64,000 nt of DNA, from assembly GCF_000443995.1 (NCBI RefSeq), contig NZ_AUMC01000003.1, forward strand, positions 496,001 to 560,000, given 5' to 3'. The position numbers were made by a program, and so were the translations under genes. Position 1 is the first letter of the stretch, and every line of letters begins with the position of its first letter. The notes beneath the pieces were generated by a model. That model was not told the origin of the DNA and made no database searches. It was given only the letters and a program-made list of their open reading frames with translations. This stretch comes from Bacteriovorax sp. BAL6_X (GTDB lineage: Bacteria; Bdellovibrionota; Bacteriovoracia; Bacteriovoracales; Bacteriovoracaceae). This document shows, piece by piece, positions 41,891-51,250 of this stretch.

Positions 41891-43180
41891 ATGAAGAAAA
41901 ATACAATTTTAACTTTTATATTTTTGGCCGTGATTAACACGTCTTGCCAGTTAACGAGTGGTGATTTCTTAAGCGGAAAGGCCCAGGGAATGGCCAAGCG
42001 AGTTTCACGTGAAAGTGATATTCTTGATATAGTAGATGATGTTGTGCGTGAAGAAGAAGGGCAAGGCGTTAATGAGGATTTGCGCGACCTAACTGATAAC
42101 TACTCAAACTTTCCAACATCATACGATATTACAGATTATATTAACGGTAATGTTGCGGCAATGGGAACACAATGTGCAATGACTGATCAGGAACGTGAAT
42201 GGTCTTTTGTTAAAAACGTTGGTACTGGCTCTTTTGGTGCTCGTAAGGTTTTGGCCACAATCTATCAGTCATGTATGCCAATTAATACAATCATTGACTC
42301 AAGCACTCCAAGTTTAAGTGGAGTTTCAACTAGGGAAGCAACTTTGAGTGATGGAACAGACTTTAGACAAAGAATTGTTCATGATCGTGTTGCCATGGTG
42401 AGATCTCATGAAGTTTTAAGAAAGCTAGATCAGGATCCTGGCTACCCTGGTGAGGGATGTATAGATGCAACTAAGATTCCACCTGTTTATGGCTACGGAT
42501 CTCGTAAGGGGCTACGAAGCAATGAGGTTAACTTATTCACTCGTGGACAAGGTGTTTCAAAAAGTGGTGCAAGGGCGTCGGGGATTGATTGTTCTGAATT
42601 TATTTCAGCTGCCTATGCAGCTGAAGGTTTAAAGTTTACAACTAGAGATCAAGACTACCGTTCACTAACGACAACTTCTCTTCATAATACTGTAAAGAGT
42701 AAGAATTCCTGTGTTAAACCGGTGAAGTTTGGCCTACCTTATTCTCTTCAATCAGGTGATATCATCAATCTAAAAGGAAGTCATGTTGTGATGGTTGATA
42801 CTATTGGTGAAGATCCTCTGGCGATAAGAAAGTTTTCAGAGCTTGGGCGTTGTGACGATATAACAATTAGTGATTTTAATTTTACTTATATCCATAGCGG
42901 AGCTCTTAAGAATTACGGTCCAGCAAGAGTTGATGCAAGAACGCACGCAAAGAATCGTTCTACAATGTTTAATACACTAAGGGCCCAAGCTGTTTCTTCA
43001 TGTAAGGCGATTGTAGCTAAAAAAGAGTATTCTAATGAAATGATGTCTGGTCGCTTTAGTATCTTAAGACATGACTCTTCAAACTCTGCATGTTTTTATG
43101 ATGAGCCTGCAAAACTTAAGGGTGAAAGTTGTATCAATCAATGTCTTCAAGAAGAAATAAAAGGGGCAAAGAATGTATAA
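41891..43180 (+). CDS. Lipoprotein with an NlpC/P60-like domain
   Basis: A 429-aa lipoprotein (signal MKKNTILTFIFLAVINTSC) whose central region carries the NlpC/P60 signature: Cys234 in SGIDCSEFISAAY and His298 in GSHVVMVDTIG, preceded by a GDIINLKG strand. These enzymes cleave peptidoglycan stem peptides (gamma-D-Glu-diaminopimelate) or related amides. The N-terminal ~200 residues are unassigned. Coupled by 8-bp overlap to the next small secreted protein. A cell-wall hydrolase role is likely but not shown. Confidence 0.75.
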   Translation: MKKNTILTFIFLAVINTSCQLTSGDFLSGKAQGMAKRVSRESDILDIVDDVVREEEGQGVNEDLRDLTDNYSNFPTSYDITDYINGNVAAMGTQCAMTDQEREWSFVKNVGTGSFGARKVLATIYQSCMPINTIIDSSTPSLSGVSTREATLSDGTDFRQRIVHDRVAMVRSHEVLRKLDQDPGYPGEGCIDATKIPPVYGYGSRKGLRSNEVNLFTRGQGVSKSGARASGIDCSEFISAAYAAEGLKFTTRDQDYRSLTTTSLHNTVKSKNSCVKPVKFGLPYSLQSGDIINLKGSHVVMVDTIGEDPLAIRKFSELGRCDDITISDFNFTYIHSGALKNYGPARVDARTHAKNRSTMFNTLRAQAVSSCKAIVAKKEYSNEMMSGRFSILRHDSSNSACFYDEPAKLKGESCINQCLQEEIKGAKNV

Positions 43181-43643
43181 ACTATTAATTGCTACTATTT
43201 TATTTTCTCAATTTAGCTACGCTAAAGAAATTTGTCCTGATAATAAGGATATTAAAAAAGTAGCTGCTCAATTGGCCGAAATTGAAATGAGTGGCATTAG
43301 GCTTATTAATGGTGCAAAGGATGATTGCTTAAAAGAAAAATATCAAAAGTATTATCGATTCAATAAAGATCCTGATTATGATGCGCCAAAGTCGTTGCAA
43401 TATATTGCAGCATCAGAGAAGGCAATTAAAATATCGGAAGTAAAGCTTATTAATAAAGATATTCATTCTTATGAAGCGAAGTACACTGTGAATGTGGAAG
43501 ACTTAAAAGGGAAGAAGAGTGTGGTAAATGATAGTCTACGCTTCTATCTCAATGTTTCTGAAAGGGCCCAGAAAGGTGACGGATGTGCATCTGTAATTGG
43601 TCCACCAAAGAAACTAATATTATTAAAATCATGTAAGAAATAA
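43173..43643 (+). CDS. Small secreted hypothetical protein
   Basis: A 156-aa exported protein (signal MYKLLIATILFSQFSYA) with four Cys in the mature part (CPDN, DDCL, DGCA and KSCK), probably forming two disulfides. No domain recognised; the later half has alternating strand-like segments (SYEAKYTVNVEDLKG, SLRFYLNVSERA), like NTF2-like or cystatin-like sheets. Overlaps the upstream lipoprotein gene by 8 bp, so it may act with it. Followed by a terminator. Confidence 0.75.
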   Translation: MYKLLIATILFSQFSYAKEICPDNKDIKKVAAQLAEIEMSGIRLINGAKDDCLKEKYQKYYRFNKDPDYDAPKSLQYIAASEKAIKISEVKLINKDIHSYEAKYTVNVEDLKGKKSVVNDSLRFYLNVSERAQKGDGCASVIGPPKKLILLKSCKK

Positions 43644-43672
43644 AAAAGCTCCTTTCGGAGCTTTTTCTTTAT
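43643..43672. terminator. Bidirectional intrinsic terminator
   Basis: AAAAAGCTCC (43643-43652) pairs perfectly with GGAGCTTTTT (43657-43666) around a TTTC loop; it closes both the secreted-protein gene and the convergent FMN-reductase operon. Confidence 0.93.
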
Positions 43673-43679
43673 TTGAAAC

Positions 43680-44183
43680 TTATGCAAGTTTTATTAAACT
43701 ATTTAGTGCATCTCTTGCACCTTCTTCATTTAACTGCTTGCTGTAATTCGTTATAAGTTTACGGCCAACAATATGAAGTCCAATGAAAGAAAGTTGATTT
43801 TGCATTGCTTGGATAACGTATTGTCCGCCTCCTCCAGAGTGCGTTCCAAGAACAGCTGGCTTATCAACAAATGCTTCGCGCCAAGATTCTCCACCTGAGC
43901 GAGATATCCAAGCAATGGCATTGATAAATGATGGAGTTACTGATCCATTGTATTCCGGTGTTAAGAAAACAAAGCCTTTTGCAGCAATAAACTTATCTGT
44001 TAGTTTTACACCATCTTCTGGAATTCCATTCTTTTCTTCTTCTGCTGTATATAGTGGAAGTTTATAATCGCTAATTTTTACGATTTCAAAAGATCTTCCT
44101 GATTCTTGTGCTAATTCAAGAATCTTGTCTGCCATTTTTAGATTCATTCCGTCACTTGAAGTAACGATTAAAAAATCACTCAT
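43680..44183 (-). CDS. NAD(P)H-dependent FMN reductase
   Basis: A 167-aa flavodoxin-fold reductase; TSSDGMNLKMADKI binds the FMN phosphate and FLTPEYNGSVTPSFINAIAW is the family signature. The GTHSGGGGQYVIQAMQ segment follows. The type reduces FMN or quinones; specific role unknown. It is the last gene of the fxsA-ilvA-astE run, 16 bp after astE. Confidence 0.88.
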   Translation of the reverse strand: MSDFLIVTSSDGMNLKMADKILELAQESGRSFEIVKISDYKLPLYTAEEEKNGIPEDGVKLTDKFIAAKGFVFLTPEYNGSVTPSFINAIAWISRSGGESWREAFVDKPAVLGTHSGGGGQYVIQAMQNQLSFIGLHIVGRKLITNYSKQLNEEGARDALNSLIKLA

Positions 44184-44199
44184 TTTCTCTCCTGATTTG

Positions 44200-45183
44200 T
44201 TATTCTAATTCTTTAATAAGTAGCAATGCTCTTTGTCCTAAAATGACTTTAGAGTTTGGAAAAATCATACGTAAATTATCTTCCGGAGCGAGGTACTTTT
44301 CGTTATTTTGCGTGAAAATATGATCACCTTTTTTAAAGAGAGTAAAGTTTGCGCTTTCTTCCTCCTCAAAAGTAAAACTAAAGTCATCATATTCTTTATT
44401 GATTGAAGCATAGATTGTAAATGCTTTTGCAAGAACCTCATTTTTTAACAACTTAGAGCTTAAAAGTGATTCTATAGTTTCTTGCGCTGCTTTGAACTTT
44501 CCTTGTGGGTTATGTCCAAAAGGATAGACCTTACCAAGCTCAACTGTGGCACTATAGGCATTTAGCTTTTTAAAGCTAAACGAACTAAATACTGTTGATT
44601 CTTGATGAGAAAATAAAGAAGCTTGAACCCCCATATTTGCAAGGGCCAAGTTGAAATGATGATCTCTTTGTCGATCAGTTGTCTTTGGTACAAGTGCAAA
44701 GCGCTCCATTTCACTTTTCTTTAAGGCGCAATGAAGATCAAAGTGAAAGAGTTGTTTGTCATCGTATTTATCAACAAAGTCATAGCATTGTTTCTCAATA
44801 ACACTTGCTCTTTTAACCTCATAGTTTTCAGGTAACTCTTTATAAGCTCCATTAAAGCAACGATTTAAATTGTATTCACTAAAGCGCTTACCAATATTCA
44901 TGGCCTTTGGATTACCAAAGATAAAGAGAGTAGGAGAGTTGATGATAAGTTCATCACGATAAATCTTCTCGAGTGTTTCATTTGTAAATTCAATCGGTGC
45001 AGTTTCATTGCCGTGAATTCCACAAGAGATTATGTAGATATCATCTGTTGTTATTGAATTAGGTGTGACTTCCACAATACCAGTATCATGAACTTGAAAG
45101 TGACAATTTTTTCGTTCAAAAGTAACTGGTGCTAAAGCATTTTCATTATTTCTTGTTGTTTTCAAAAAGTTAAATTCACTCAT
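44200..45183 (-). CDS. Succinylglutamate desuccinylase/aspartoacylase-type (M14 family)
   Basis: A 327-aa zinc deacylase with the AstE/aspartoacylase motifs: Zn ligands in CGIHGNETAP (His and Glu) and FHFDLHCA (His), and the catalytic Glu in ATVELGKVYPFGHN. These split N-acyl amino acids; AstE ends the arginine succinyltransferase pathway. No astA, astB or astD is near. Its neighbour is a threonine/serine ammonia-lyase, so it may process a different N-acyl amino acid. The C-terminal domain (about 240-327) is of the short lid type. Confidence 0.85.
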   Translation of the reverse strand: MSEFNFLKTTRNNENALAPVTFERKNCHFQVHDTGIVEVTPNSITTDDIYIISCGIHGNETAPIEFTNETLEKIYRDELIINSPTLFIFGNPKAMNIGKRFSEYNLNRCFNGAYKELPENYEVKRASVIEKQCYDFVDKYDDKQLFHFDLHCALKKSEMERFALVPKTTDRQRDHHFNLALANMGVQASLFSHQESTVFSSFSFKKLNAYSATVELGKVYPFGHNPQGKFKAAQETIESLLSSKLLKNEVLAKAFTIYASINKEYDDFSFTFEEEESANFTLFKKGDHIFTQNNEKYLAPEDNLRMIFPNSKVILGQRALLLIKELE

Positions 45184-45192
45184 TAGTAAAAC

Positions 45193-46413
45193 CTAGACTC
45201 TTTTGGCGCTAAGGCCCATTGAATTGAGTTCATCAACAATTTCTTTAATATGAAGATGTCCTCTCGTCTCAAGTGAGAATTCGACCTCTGTTTCACCGAG
45301 GACACTTGTTGTGAAGGCCCTATTATGGTGAATCTCTAAAATATTGGCCTGTTTAGAGCCGATAATATTTGAAATTCTTGCAATTGTGCCAGGTGTATCT
45401 GGAACATTAACTATAATTGAGCAAGAGCGACCAGAAGTAATGAGACCTCTTTCGATGATACGGTCAAGAATATTTAAGTCTATATTTCCACCGCTTACGA
45501 CTAGGACAACAGTCTTTCCTTTTATATCCTTGAACTGATCATATAAGAGTGCCGCAACAGAAGTTGCTCCAGCACCTTCACAAAGGACCTTCTCATACTC
45601 AAGAAGAGTCACTATTGCGTGTGATATCTCAGTTTCTTTTACTGTGACAATTTCATCAACATATTTTTTTACAGTATTAAATGTATTATCAAGAACAGTA
45701 GTGACAGCAATACCATCTGCAATTGTTTTTTTCTTATCCACGGTAACAATTTTGTTTTGTTCGATAGATGTCTTCATTGCAGGCATTTCGACTGCTTCGA
45801 CTCCAACGATCTTCGCTCTACTTCCACTTTCTTTGATGGCCGTTGAAATACCTGAGATGAGGCCGCCGCCTCCAATAGGAATAGCAACAAGATCGACATC
45901 AGGTAGCTCATCAATAATTTCTAAACCAATTGTTCCTTGGCCTGCAATTATATCTTTATCGTTAAAAGGATGAATAAATACTTGACCTGATTCTCTTTGG
46001 ATCTCTAGTGCTTTTTGATAGGCATCATCATAGAAATTTCCATGAAGGATGACTTCTGCACCAAATTTCTTTGTTCCTTGGATTTTTGCTAGAGGAGTTG
46101 ATTCAGGCATAACAATTGTTGCCTGAATGCCAAGTTGTTTAGCTGCAAGAGCAACACCTTGAGCATGATTTCCAGCAGATGATGCAATAACACCCTTATC
46201 TTTTTCTTCTTTTGTTAGTTTAGAAAGACGATTAAGTGCCCCTCTTATTTTATAGGCTCCAGTTAACTGTAGATTCTCAAGTTTTAAATAAACTTGGCAG
46301 TTAAACTTCTCACTCAATGTTGTTGAGTAAGTTAATGGTGTTTTAATAATACGATTTTCAATAGCAAGCCTTGCATCTTGAATATCACTTAGCTTTACGT
46401 TAGTTGTTGTCAT
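45193..46413 (-). CDS. Threonine ammonia-lyase (ACT-domain type)
   Basis: A 406-aa PLP enzyme; the Lys in TGAYKIRGA forms the Schiff base and IGGGGLISGIS binds the cofactor phosphate. The C-terminal ~75 residues (SIIVNVPDTPGTIARISNIIGSKQANILEIHH) form an ACT regulatory domain, as in the catabolic/biosynthetic TdcB-like enzymes (YbgE-type in length). It makes 2-oxobutyrate from threonine for isoleucine synthesis or catabolism. It is 9 bp from fxsA and 9 bp before the AstE-like gene. Confidence 0.92.
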   Translation of the reverse strand: MTTTNVKLSDIQDARLAIENRIIKTPLTYSTTLSEKFNCQVYLKLENLQLTGAYKIRGALNRLSKLTKEEKDKGVIASSAGNHAQGVALAAKQLGIQATIVMPESTPLAKIQGTKKFGAEVILHGNFYDDAYQKALEIQRESGQVFIHPFNDKDIIAGQGTIGLEIIDELPDVDLVAIPIGGGGLISGISTAIKESGSRAKIVGVEAVEMPAMKTSIEQNKIVTVDKKKTIADGIAVTTVLDNTFNTVKKYVDEIVTVKETEISHAIVTLLEYEKVLCEGAGATSVAALLYDQFKDIKGKTVVLVVSGGNIDLNILDRIIERGLITSGRSCSIIVNVPDTPGTIARISNIIGSKQANILEIHHNRAFTTSVLGETEVEFSLETRGHLHIKEIVDELNSMGLSAKRV

Positions 46414-46422
46414 AATGAGATC

Positions 46423-46941
46423 TTACTTCTTTTCGTAATCAACTTCAAATGTGTTCTCATCCACTTGGATCGGGCCATTTTGATTTCCTTCGTGACGGGC
46501 CTGTGAATTATAGGCATTTCCAGAATAAGAAGAGAAACCACCACCATTTTTAAATGAATAAAATTGCATATTGCCACTTTCAATTGAGCTCATAAAGAAT
46601 TTTTTCATGTAAATAAGCCAAATGTGACGAGTTAGTGGAAGAACCATCGAGAGTCCAAGGACATCTGTAAGAAAGCCTGGAGTTAAGAGAAGAAGACCTC
46701 CACCAAAAACAAGAAGTCCATGGATAAAACTATTTGCAGGAACACGTCCTTGAGTAAGTTCTCCTTGGATCTTGGTTAGCAGTGCTGCTCCTTGCGATTT
46801 TGCTAGGGCCGCACCGATTACACCAGTAATTAGAACGAGTAGAAAGGTATTCCCTCCTCCAATTTGGCCACCAATTGAAAAGAGTAAGTAGATCTCAATT
46901 GCAGGAATAACTGTGAATAACATAACTAATATTGGAAACAT
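46423..46941 (-). CDS. fxsA: FxsA family membrane protein
   Basis: A 172-aa inner-membrane protein with the FxsA layout: hydrophobic helices at about 4-24, 30-50 and 75-100, the Gly-rich turn SIGGQIGGGNTFLLVLITGVIGAALAKSQG, and a variable hydrophilic C-terminus. FxsA affects phage F exclusion in E. coli; the molecular role is unknown. First gene of the minus-strand run leading to ilvA. The C-terminal tail is Gly/Asn-rich and then acidic. Confidence 0.88.
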   Translation of the reverse strand: MFPILVMLFTVIPAIEIYLLFSIGGQIGGGNTFLLVLITGVIGAALAKSQGAALLTKIQGELTQGRVPANSFIHGLLVFGGGLLLLTPGFLTDVLGLSMVLPLTRHIWLIYMKKFFMSSIESGNMQFYSFKNGGGFSSYSGNAYNSQARHEGNQNGPIQVDENTFEVDYEKK

Positions 46942-47001
46942 GGTACCTCATTTATTTTTGTGTACCTATAAGATGGGATGAGATTTAGTGATGTCAAGGT
47001 A

Positions 47002-47027
47002 GGGAATTTCGAAGAATCGAAATTCCC
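47002..47027. other. Perfect 10-bp hairpin between SH3-protein gene and fxsA
   Basis: GGGAATTTCG (47002-47011) pairs with CGAAATTCCC (47018-47027) around a 6-nt loop. No T run follows on either strand, so it is not a standard intrinsic terminator; it may be an RNA processing or stability element. Confidence 0.6.
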
Positions 47028-47044
47028 ATTGTATGTTACTGATA

Positions 47045-47788
47045 TTAAATAGATTTTAAGTTCTTAGAGTCGTAAACCCAACCTTCATGAGTTGATCCTT
47101 TCAAATAATTCTTATACTTAATTTGAACCCAGTCACCATCTGTTTTTAAGATTTCAACACGAGTATTTGGAGCAACAACTTCAAGCTTTTGACCCTTTGT
47201 ACTTGGGATCGCTCTTAAGTTAAGATACTTAACTGGAGTATGGAATGATTTTTGGACTGCTGCGACAGCAGGCTTAACGATTTCTTTCGTTACGACTTGA
47301 GCCTTTGGTTCAGATTTGAAAATCATTGCACTTACTATAAGTGAAATTGCTACAATTGAGGCAGCAATATAAAGTGGCTTTTGGTCTTTTGACTCTATAG
47401 GTGATGGAGAAGATTTCGGGGCAGACTTAAGTTCGATCTGCTCTCGAACATTCTTTTGATTAATGATTATTGATTGTAGAAGTGATTCGAGTCTTTCAAA
47501 TTTCTCGTTTACTTCTTTCGTTTCAAATCTTCTCTCAAGATCTTCGATCTTTTTATATAAGTTGTCCTTTTTCTCTTCTCTTTCTATATGTGTTTCAACA
47601 TCTGATGCGACGACTGTCTGAGTTGTTGATTGGAGTAAGTTTGAAATAGGACTTTTAGAGGCTTTTTTTTCATTTTTTTCGAGTAGATTTGAAAAATTGA
47701 AATTACCTTGAAAATCGTCATTCATAAATTGTGCGGCTTTCTTTAATGAGTTCTCTAGATTCTTGCTAGAGTCAACACTCTCTTTCAT
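47045..47788 (-). CDS. Membrane-anchored SH3-domain protein
   Basis: A 247-aa single-pass protein: cytosolic N-terminus with coiled-coil segment (KDNLYKKIEDLERRFETKEVNEKFERLESLLQ), one TM helix (about 140-160), then a periplasmic bacterial SH3 domain (YLNLRAIPSTKGQKLEVVAPNTRVEILKTDGDWVQIKY). Bacterial SH3 domains bind peptidoglycan or proteins. A link between the cytoplasm and wall is suggested. Not placed in a known operon; upstream of fxsA. Confidence 0.8.
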   Translation of the reverse strand: MKESVDSSKNLENSLKKAAQFMNDDFQGNFNFSNLLEKNEKKASKSPISNLLQSTTQTVVASDVETHIEREEKKDNLYKKIEDLERRFETKEVNEKFERLESLLQSIIINQKNVREQIELKSAPKSSPSPIESKDQKPLYIAASIVAISLIVSAMIFKSEPKAQVVTKEIVKPAVAAVQKSFHTPVKYLNLRAIPSTKGQKLEVVAPNTRVEILKTDGDWVQIKYKNYLKGSTHEGWVYDSKNLKSI

Positions 47789-47840
47789 TAAACTTCCTTG
47801 TCATAAATTTTAATTACTTATAAGAGTGTAGAGAATAGTT

Positions 47841-48356
47841 TTAGACTTGAAAAGTTTTTAAATACTCTTTCACATCGGCCTGTGCACTTAAGAAGTACTT
47901 CTTCTCGAGAACAAGAGCATTAGCAATATAACTAATCTCATTAGATTCGACATTGTCGACTTCTCCATCGGCAGCGGCAATTGCAAAAAGTGCCTTTAAA
48001 ATTTGATAGCGCTCGTGTTGAGACATGATCTCAACTAGTGGCTTGCAGTAACTTCTGGTATCAAGTCCAGAAAGCTCTTTCATTTTCTCAATAGAATACT
48101 CTGTAATTAACTCGGCTTCCTCGGCATTTAATTGTGTCATACCCGTGATTATTTTTTGCATCTTTGACTTTTCGTTTTGGCTGACATGAAAGTCTGAATA
48201 CGCGATACGGGCAAGAAGTCCACAGACGCATGAGATGATTACTTTTCTTTCATCGTTCATATTTGGAAATTTCTTATTTAAGTATGCGTGTATCTGATTA
48301 ATAGAGCTTGATTGATGATCGGCCTTCAGTGATTTGAAAAATTCGAAGAAGTTCAT
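47841..48356 (-). CDS. TerB-like (tellurite resistance) family protein
   Basis: A 171-aa helical protein with two TerB-type acidic repeats: AYSDFHVSQNEKSKMQKI and AAADGEVDNVESNEISYI, which in TerB bind metal ions. No terC/terD partner genes nearby, and TerB domains also occur in unrelated contexts. Cytoplasmic. Divergent from clpS. Confidence 0.8.
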   Translation of the reverse strand: MNFFEFFKSLKADHQSSSINQIHAYLNKKFPNMNDERKVIISCVCGLLARIAYSDFHVSQNEKSKMQKIITGMTQLNAEEAELITEYSIEKMKELSGLDTRSYCKPLVEIMSQHERYQILKALFAIAAADGEVDNVESNEISYIANALVLEKKYFLSAQADVKEYLKTFQV

Positions 48357-48462
48357 TATGGACCTTTTTTAGAGATTTTCAGTCGTATATACCTTGAAAA
48401 GAGTAACACAGATGGGCGATAATGGAAAAAAAGAAAAAAATTAGCAAAGTAGAGGAAGTAAA

Positions 48463-48819
48463 TTGAATAAGTTTGAAGTTGGCGATATTGACATTAAAAA
48501 AATGAATACCATCTTAAGTACAGAAGAGGATGGTGATGTAGCACTAGAAGATAAAGTAAGGGTTAAAAAGCCTTCTAAATATCATGTCATCCTACATAAT
48601 GATGACTATACGACAATGGAGTTTGTCATTTGGGTGTTGATGCATATCTTTAATAGAGGTCAAGAAGAGGCCATGAAGATTATGCTCGATGTCCATAATA
48701 ATGGACGAGGGGTATGTGGTACCTACTCATATGAAGTTGCAGAAACAAAGATGAATAAGGTTATGTCTGAAGCAAAGAAAGAAGGACACCCACTACTTTG
48801 TACTGTTGAGCCTGAATAG
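48463..48819 (+). CDS. clpS: ATP-dependent Clp protease adaptor ClpS
   Basis: A 118-aa N-end-rule adaptor with the diagnostic YHVILHNDDYTTMEFVIWVL core and the MLDVHNNGRGVCGTY strand. The N-terminal ~35 residues are the extension that enters ClpA. Start is TTG at 48463 with AGAGGAAG 6 nt upstream. It is 18 bp before clpA, its usual partner. Confidence 0.93.
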   Translation: MNKFEVGDIDIKKMNTILSTEEDGDVALEDKVRVKKPSKYHVILHNDDYTTMEFVIWVLMHIFNRGQEEAMKIMLDVHNNGRGVCGTYSYEVAETKMNKVMSEAKKEGHPLLCTVEPE

Positions 48820-48837
48820 GCACAGGAGAAATATAGA

Positions 48838-51174
48838 ATGATGTCAAAAAAATTAGAAACCATCATTAATGAGTCAATACAAAGAGCTAATACTTTAAAG
48901 CACGAATATTTGACTCTTGAAAATGTCCTTTTGTCTTTACTTGCAGATGATAATGTAAGAGAGATAATTGAATATTGTGGTGGCGATCTTGAAGAAATTG
49001 AAAATGAGCTTAACGAGTTTATTCATGATGAATCTAACTTTAGTATTTTATCTGATGATCAAATCGAATCTCTTTCTAAACAACAATTCGTTAATGATGA
49101 GTTAAGAGAGTTGGCTCGAGAAAACGGTATTGTTTATCAGCCTGAAATTTCAATGTCTTTACAAAGAGTCATTCAAAGGGCCGCAATTCATGTGCAATCA
49201 AGTGGAAAAAGTCAGATACTAGGAATCAACTTACTAGTTTCTCTATTCCAAGAGAAAGAAAGCTTTGCTTTATATTCTCTGCAGAAGCAGGGGATCGAAA
49301 GGTTCGATATTGTTAAGGCCATTTCCCATGGACTTGGGCCTGATCAAGATGAAGAAGAAGTTCCTCGTATTGAATATGTAGAGGGCGAAGAACCTCAATC
49401 TCGTTCTAAAAAGGGAGATTCTTTCTTAGCTAAGTTCACTGTTAACTTAAATGAACTAGCTAGAGAGAATCGAATTGATCCTCTTGTTGGCAGAGAAGAA
49501 GAGGCCCTACGAATTGTTCAAATTCTTTGTCGTCGCCGTAAAAATAACCCTCTCTTGGTCGGTGAGGCCGGTGTTGGAAAGACAGCGATCGTAGAAGGAC
49601 TTGCACAGAGAATTGTAGAAGAGAAAGTTCCTGACATCTTAAAAGGTACAACTATTTTCAATCTTGATATGGCCGCACTTGTTGCTGGAGCAAAGTTTAG
49701 AGGTGACTTCGAGCAAAGAGTTAAGGGAGTCATTAAAGATCTAGAAAAACTCGATAAAGATGGTAAAAAGGCAATTTTATTTATCGATGAAATGCATACC
49801 GTAATGGGGGCGGGGGCAACCTCTGGTGGAAGCATGGATGCCTCTAACTTATTAAAGCCTGCCTTAAGCCGTGGAGTTGTTCGTATCATTGGTTCAACGA
49901 CATATGCTGAACATAGAAAGTTCATTGAAAAAGATCCAGCATTTAATCGTCGATTCCAAAAAATTGATGTAGATGAACCTTCAAATGAAGATACAATTGC
50001 TATTTTAAAAGGATTGCGACCTAAGTTTGAATCATATCATAGTGTTAAGATCTCTGATAATGTTATAAAGGAAGCCGTAGCTCTAACTTCTCGCTACCTA
50101 ATGGATCGTAAAAATCCAGATAAATCAATTGATGCAATTGATGAAGCAGGTGCTTTAAATCAAATTAGGCCTGAAAGTAAGAAGAAATCTTCGATAACTA
50201 AGAAAGATATTGAAGATGTTGTTGCAAAAATGGCCAATATTCCAAAGATTACAGTTGAAACTACTGAGAAAGATAAGCTTAAGGATTTAAATAAGAATCT
50301 TAAAATGCTTATTTTTGGACAAGACCATGCAGTAAATGAAGTGTCTCAGGCCATTTATATGTCTAAATCTGGCCTTGGCGATGAAGGAAAGCCTATTGCT
50401 AGCTTCCTTTTTGCTGGTCCAACGGGAGTAGGGAAGACAGAGCTAGCTAAACAACTTTCCATCCAGTTAGGTTGTCATCTTGAGCGCTTTGATATGTCTG
50501 AGTACATGGAAAAACACTCAGTCAGTAAGCTAATTGGCTCACCTCCTGGTTATGTTGGCCACGATCAAGGTGGTTTATTAACAGATGCTGTTAAGAAAAA
50601 CCCACATTCTGTTCTACTTCTAGATGAAATCGAAAAAGCACATGTGGATATCTATAATATTCTTCTTCAGGTAATGGATCATGGGTCTCTAACAGACTCT
50701 CAAGGAAGAACAACAGACTTTACAAACACAGTGATAATCATGACGACGAACGCTGGAGCTAAGGAAATGGATAGTGGGTCTATTGGCCTAGCAAAGTCAT
50801 CTTCAAAGAATACTGGCAAGAGAGATCAGACCATTAAGAACTTTTTTAGCCCTGAATTCCGTAATCGTTTGGATGGAATTGTGCACTTTGAGAAACTTTC
50901 TACTGAATACATTGTTAAAATTGTTGAAAAATTCGTTTCGCAACTTGAAATTAAGTTAGCGGCTAAAAATATAGAGATCGTTTTAAATGAAGAAGCAAAA
51001 ATTTGGCTTGCAAAAAATGGTTTTGATGAAAAAATGGGAGCTAGACCAATCGCTCGAATCATCGATCAGAAGCTTAAAAAGCCAATTTCTACTGAGGTTT
51101 TATTTGGTTGTCTAACTCACGGTGGAAAAATTGAAGTTGTCGTTGAAAACAATGATCTAAAATTGAATTTTTAA
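48838..51174 (+). CDS. clpA: ATP-dependent Clp protease ATP-binding subunit ClpA
   Basis: A 778-aa AAA+ unfoldase: N-terminal ClpN repeats (LTLENVLLSLLADD), D1 with Walker A GEAGVGKTA and Walker B ILFIDEMH, and D2 with GPTGVGKTE and VLLLDEIEKAH. Substrate-gripping pore loops are GAKFRGDF (D1) and GSPPGYVG (D2). No M-domain between them, so ClpA rather than ClpB. Works with ClpP (not in the window) and the ClpS adaptor. Followed by a terminator. Confidence 0.95.
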   Translation: MMSKKLETIINESIQRANTLKHEYLTLENVLLSLLADDNVREIIEYCGGDLEEIENELNEFIHDESNFSILSDDQIESLSKQQFVNDELRELARENGIVYQPEISMSLQRVIQRAAIHVQSSGKSQILGINLLVSLFQEKESFALYSLQKQGIERFDIVKAISHGLGPDQDEEEVPRIEYVEGEEPQSRSKKGDSFLAKFTVNLNELARENRIDPLVGREEEALRIVQILCRRRKNNPLLVGEAGVGKTAIVEGLAQRIVEEKVPDILKGTTIFNLDMAALVAGAKFRGDFEQRVKGVIKDLEKLDKDGKKAILFIDEMHTVMGAGATSGGSMDASNLLKPALSRGVVRIIGSTTYAEHRKFIEKDPAFNRRFQKIDVDEPSNEDTIAILKGLRPKFESYHSVKISDNVIKEAVALTSRYLMDRKNPDKSIDAIDEAGALNQIRPESKKKSSITKKDIEDVVAKMANIPKITVETTEKDKLKDLNKNLKMLIFGQDHAVNEVSQAIYMSKSGLGDEGKPIASFLFAGPTGVGKTELAKQLSIQLGCHLERFDMSEYMEKHSVSKLIGSPPGYVGHDQGGLLTDAVKKNPHSVLLLDEIEKAHVDIYNILLQVMDHGSLTDSQGRTTDFTNTVIIMTTNAGAKEMDSGSIGLAKSSSKNTGKRDQTIKNFFSPEFRNRLDGIVHFEKLSTEYIVKIVEKFVSQLEIKLAAKNIEIVLNEEAKIWLAKNGFDEKMGARPIARIIDQKLKKPISTEVLFGCLTHGGKIEVVVENNDLKLNF

Positions 51175-51222
51175 AATATTTCTAAGTCAAATTACAATCA
51201 AACTAACATTTTTTAAATGCTG

Positions 51223-51250
51223 AAACTGCCCTGAAAGGGCAGTTTTTGCT
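51223..51250 (+). terminator. Intrinsic terminator of clpA
   Basis: AAACTGCCCT (51223-51232) pairs with AGGGCAGTTT (51236-51245) with a 3-nt loop, followed by TTTTT-rich sequence. It closes the clpS-clpA transcript. Confidence 0.92.
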
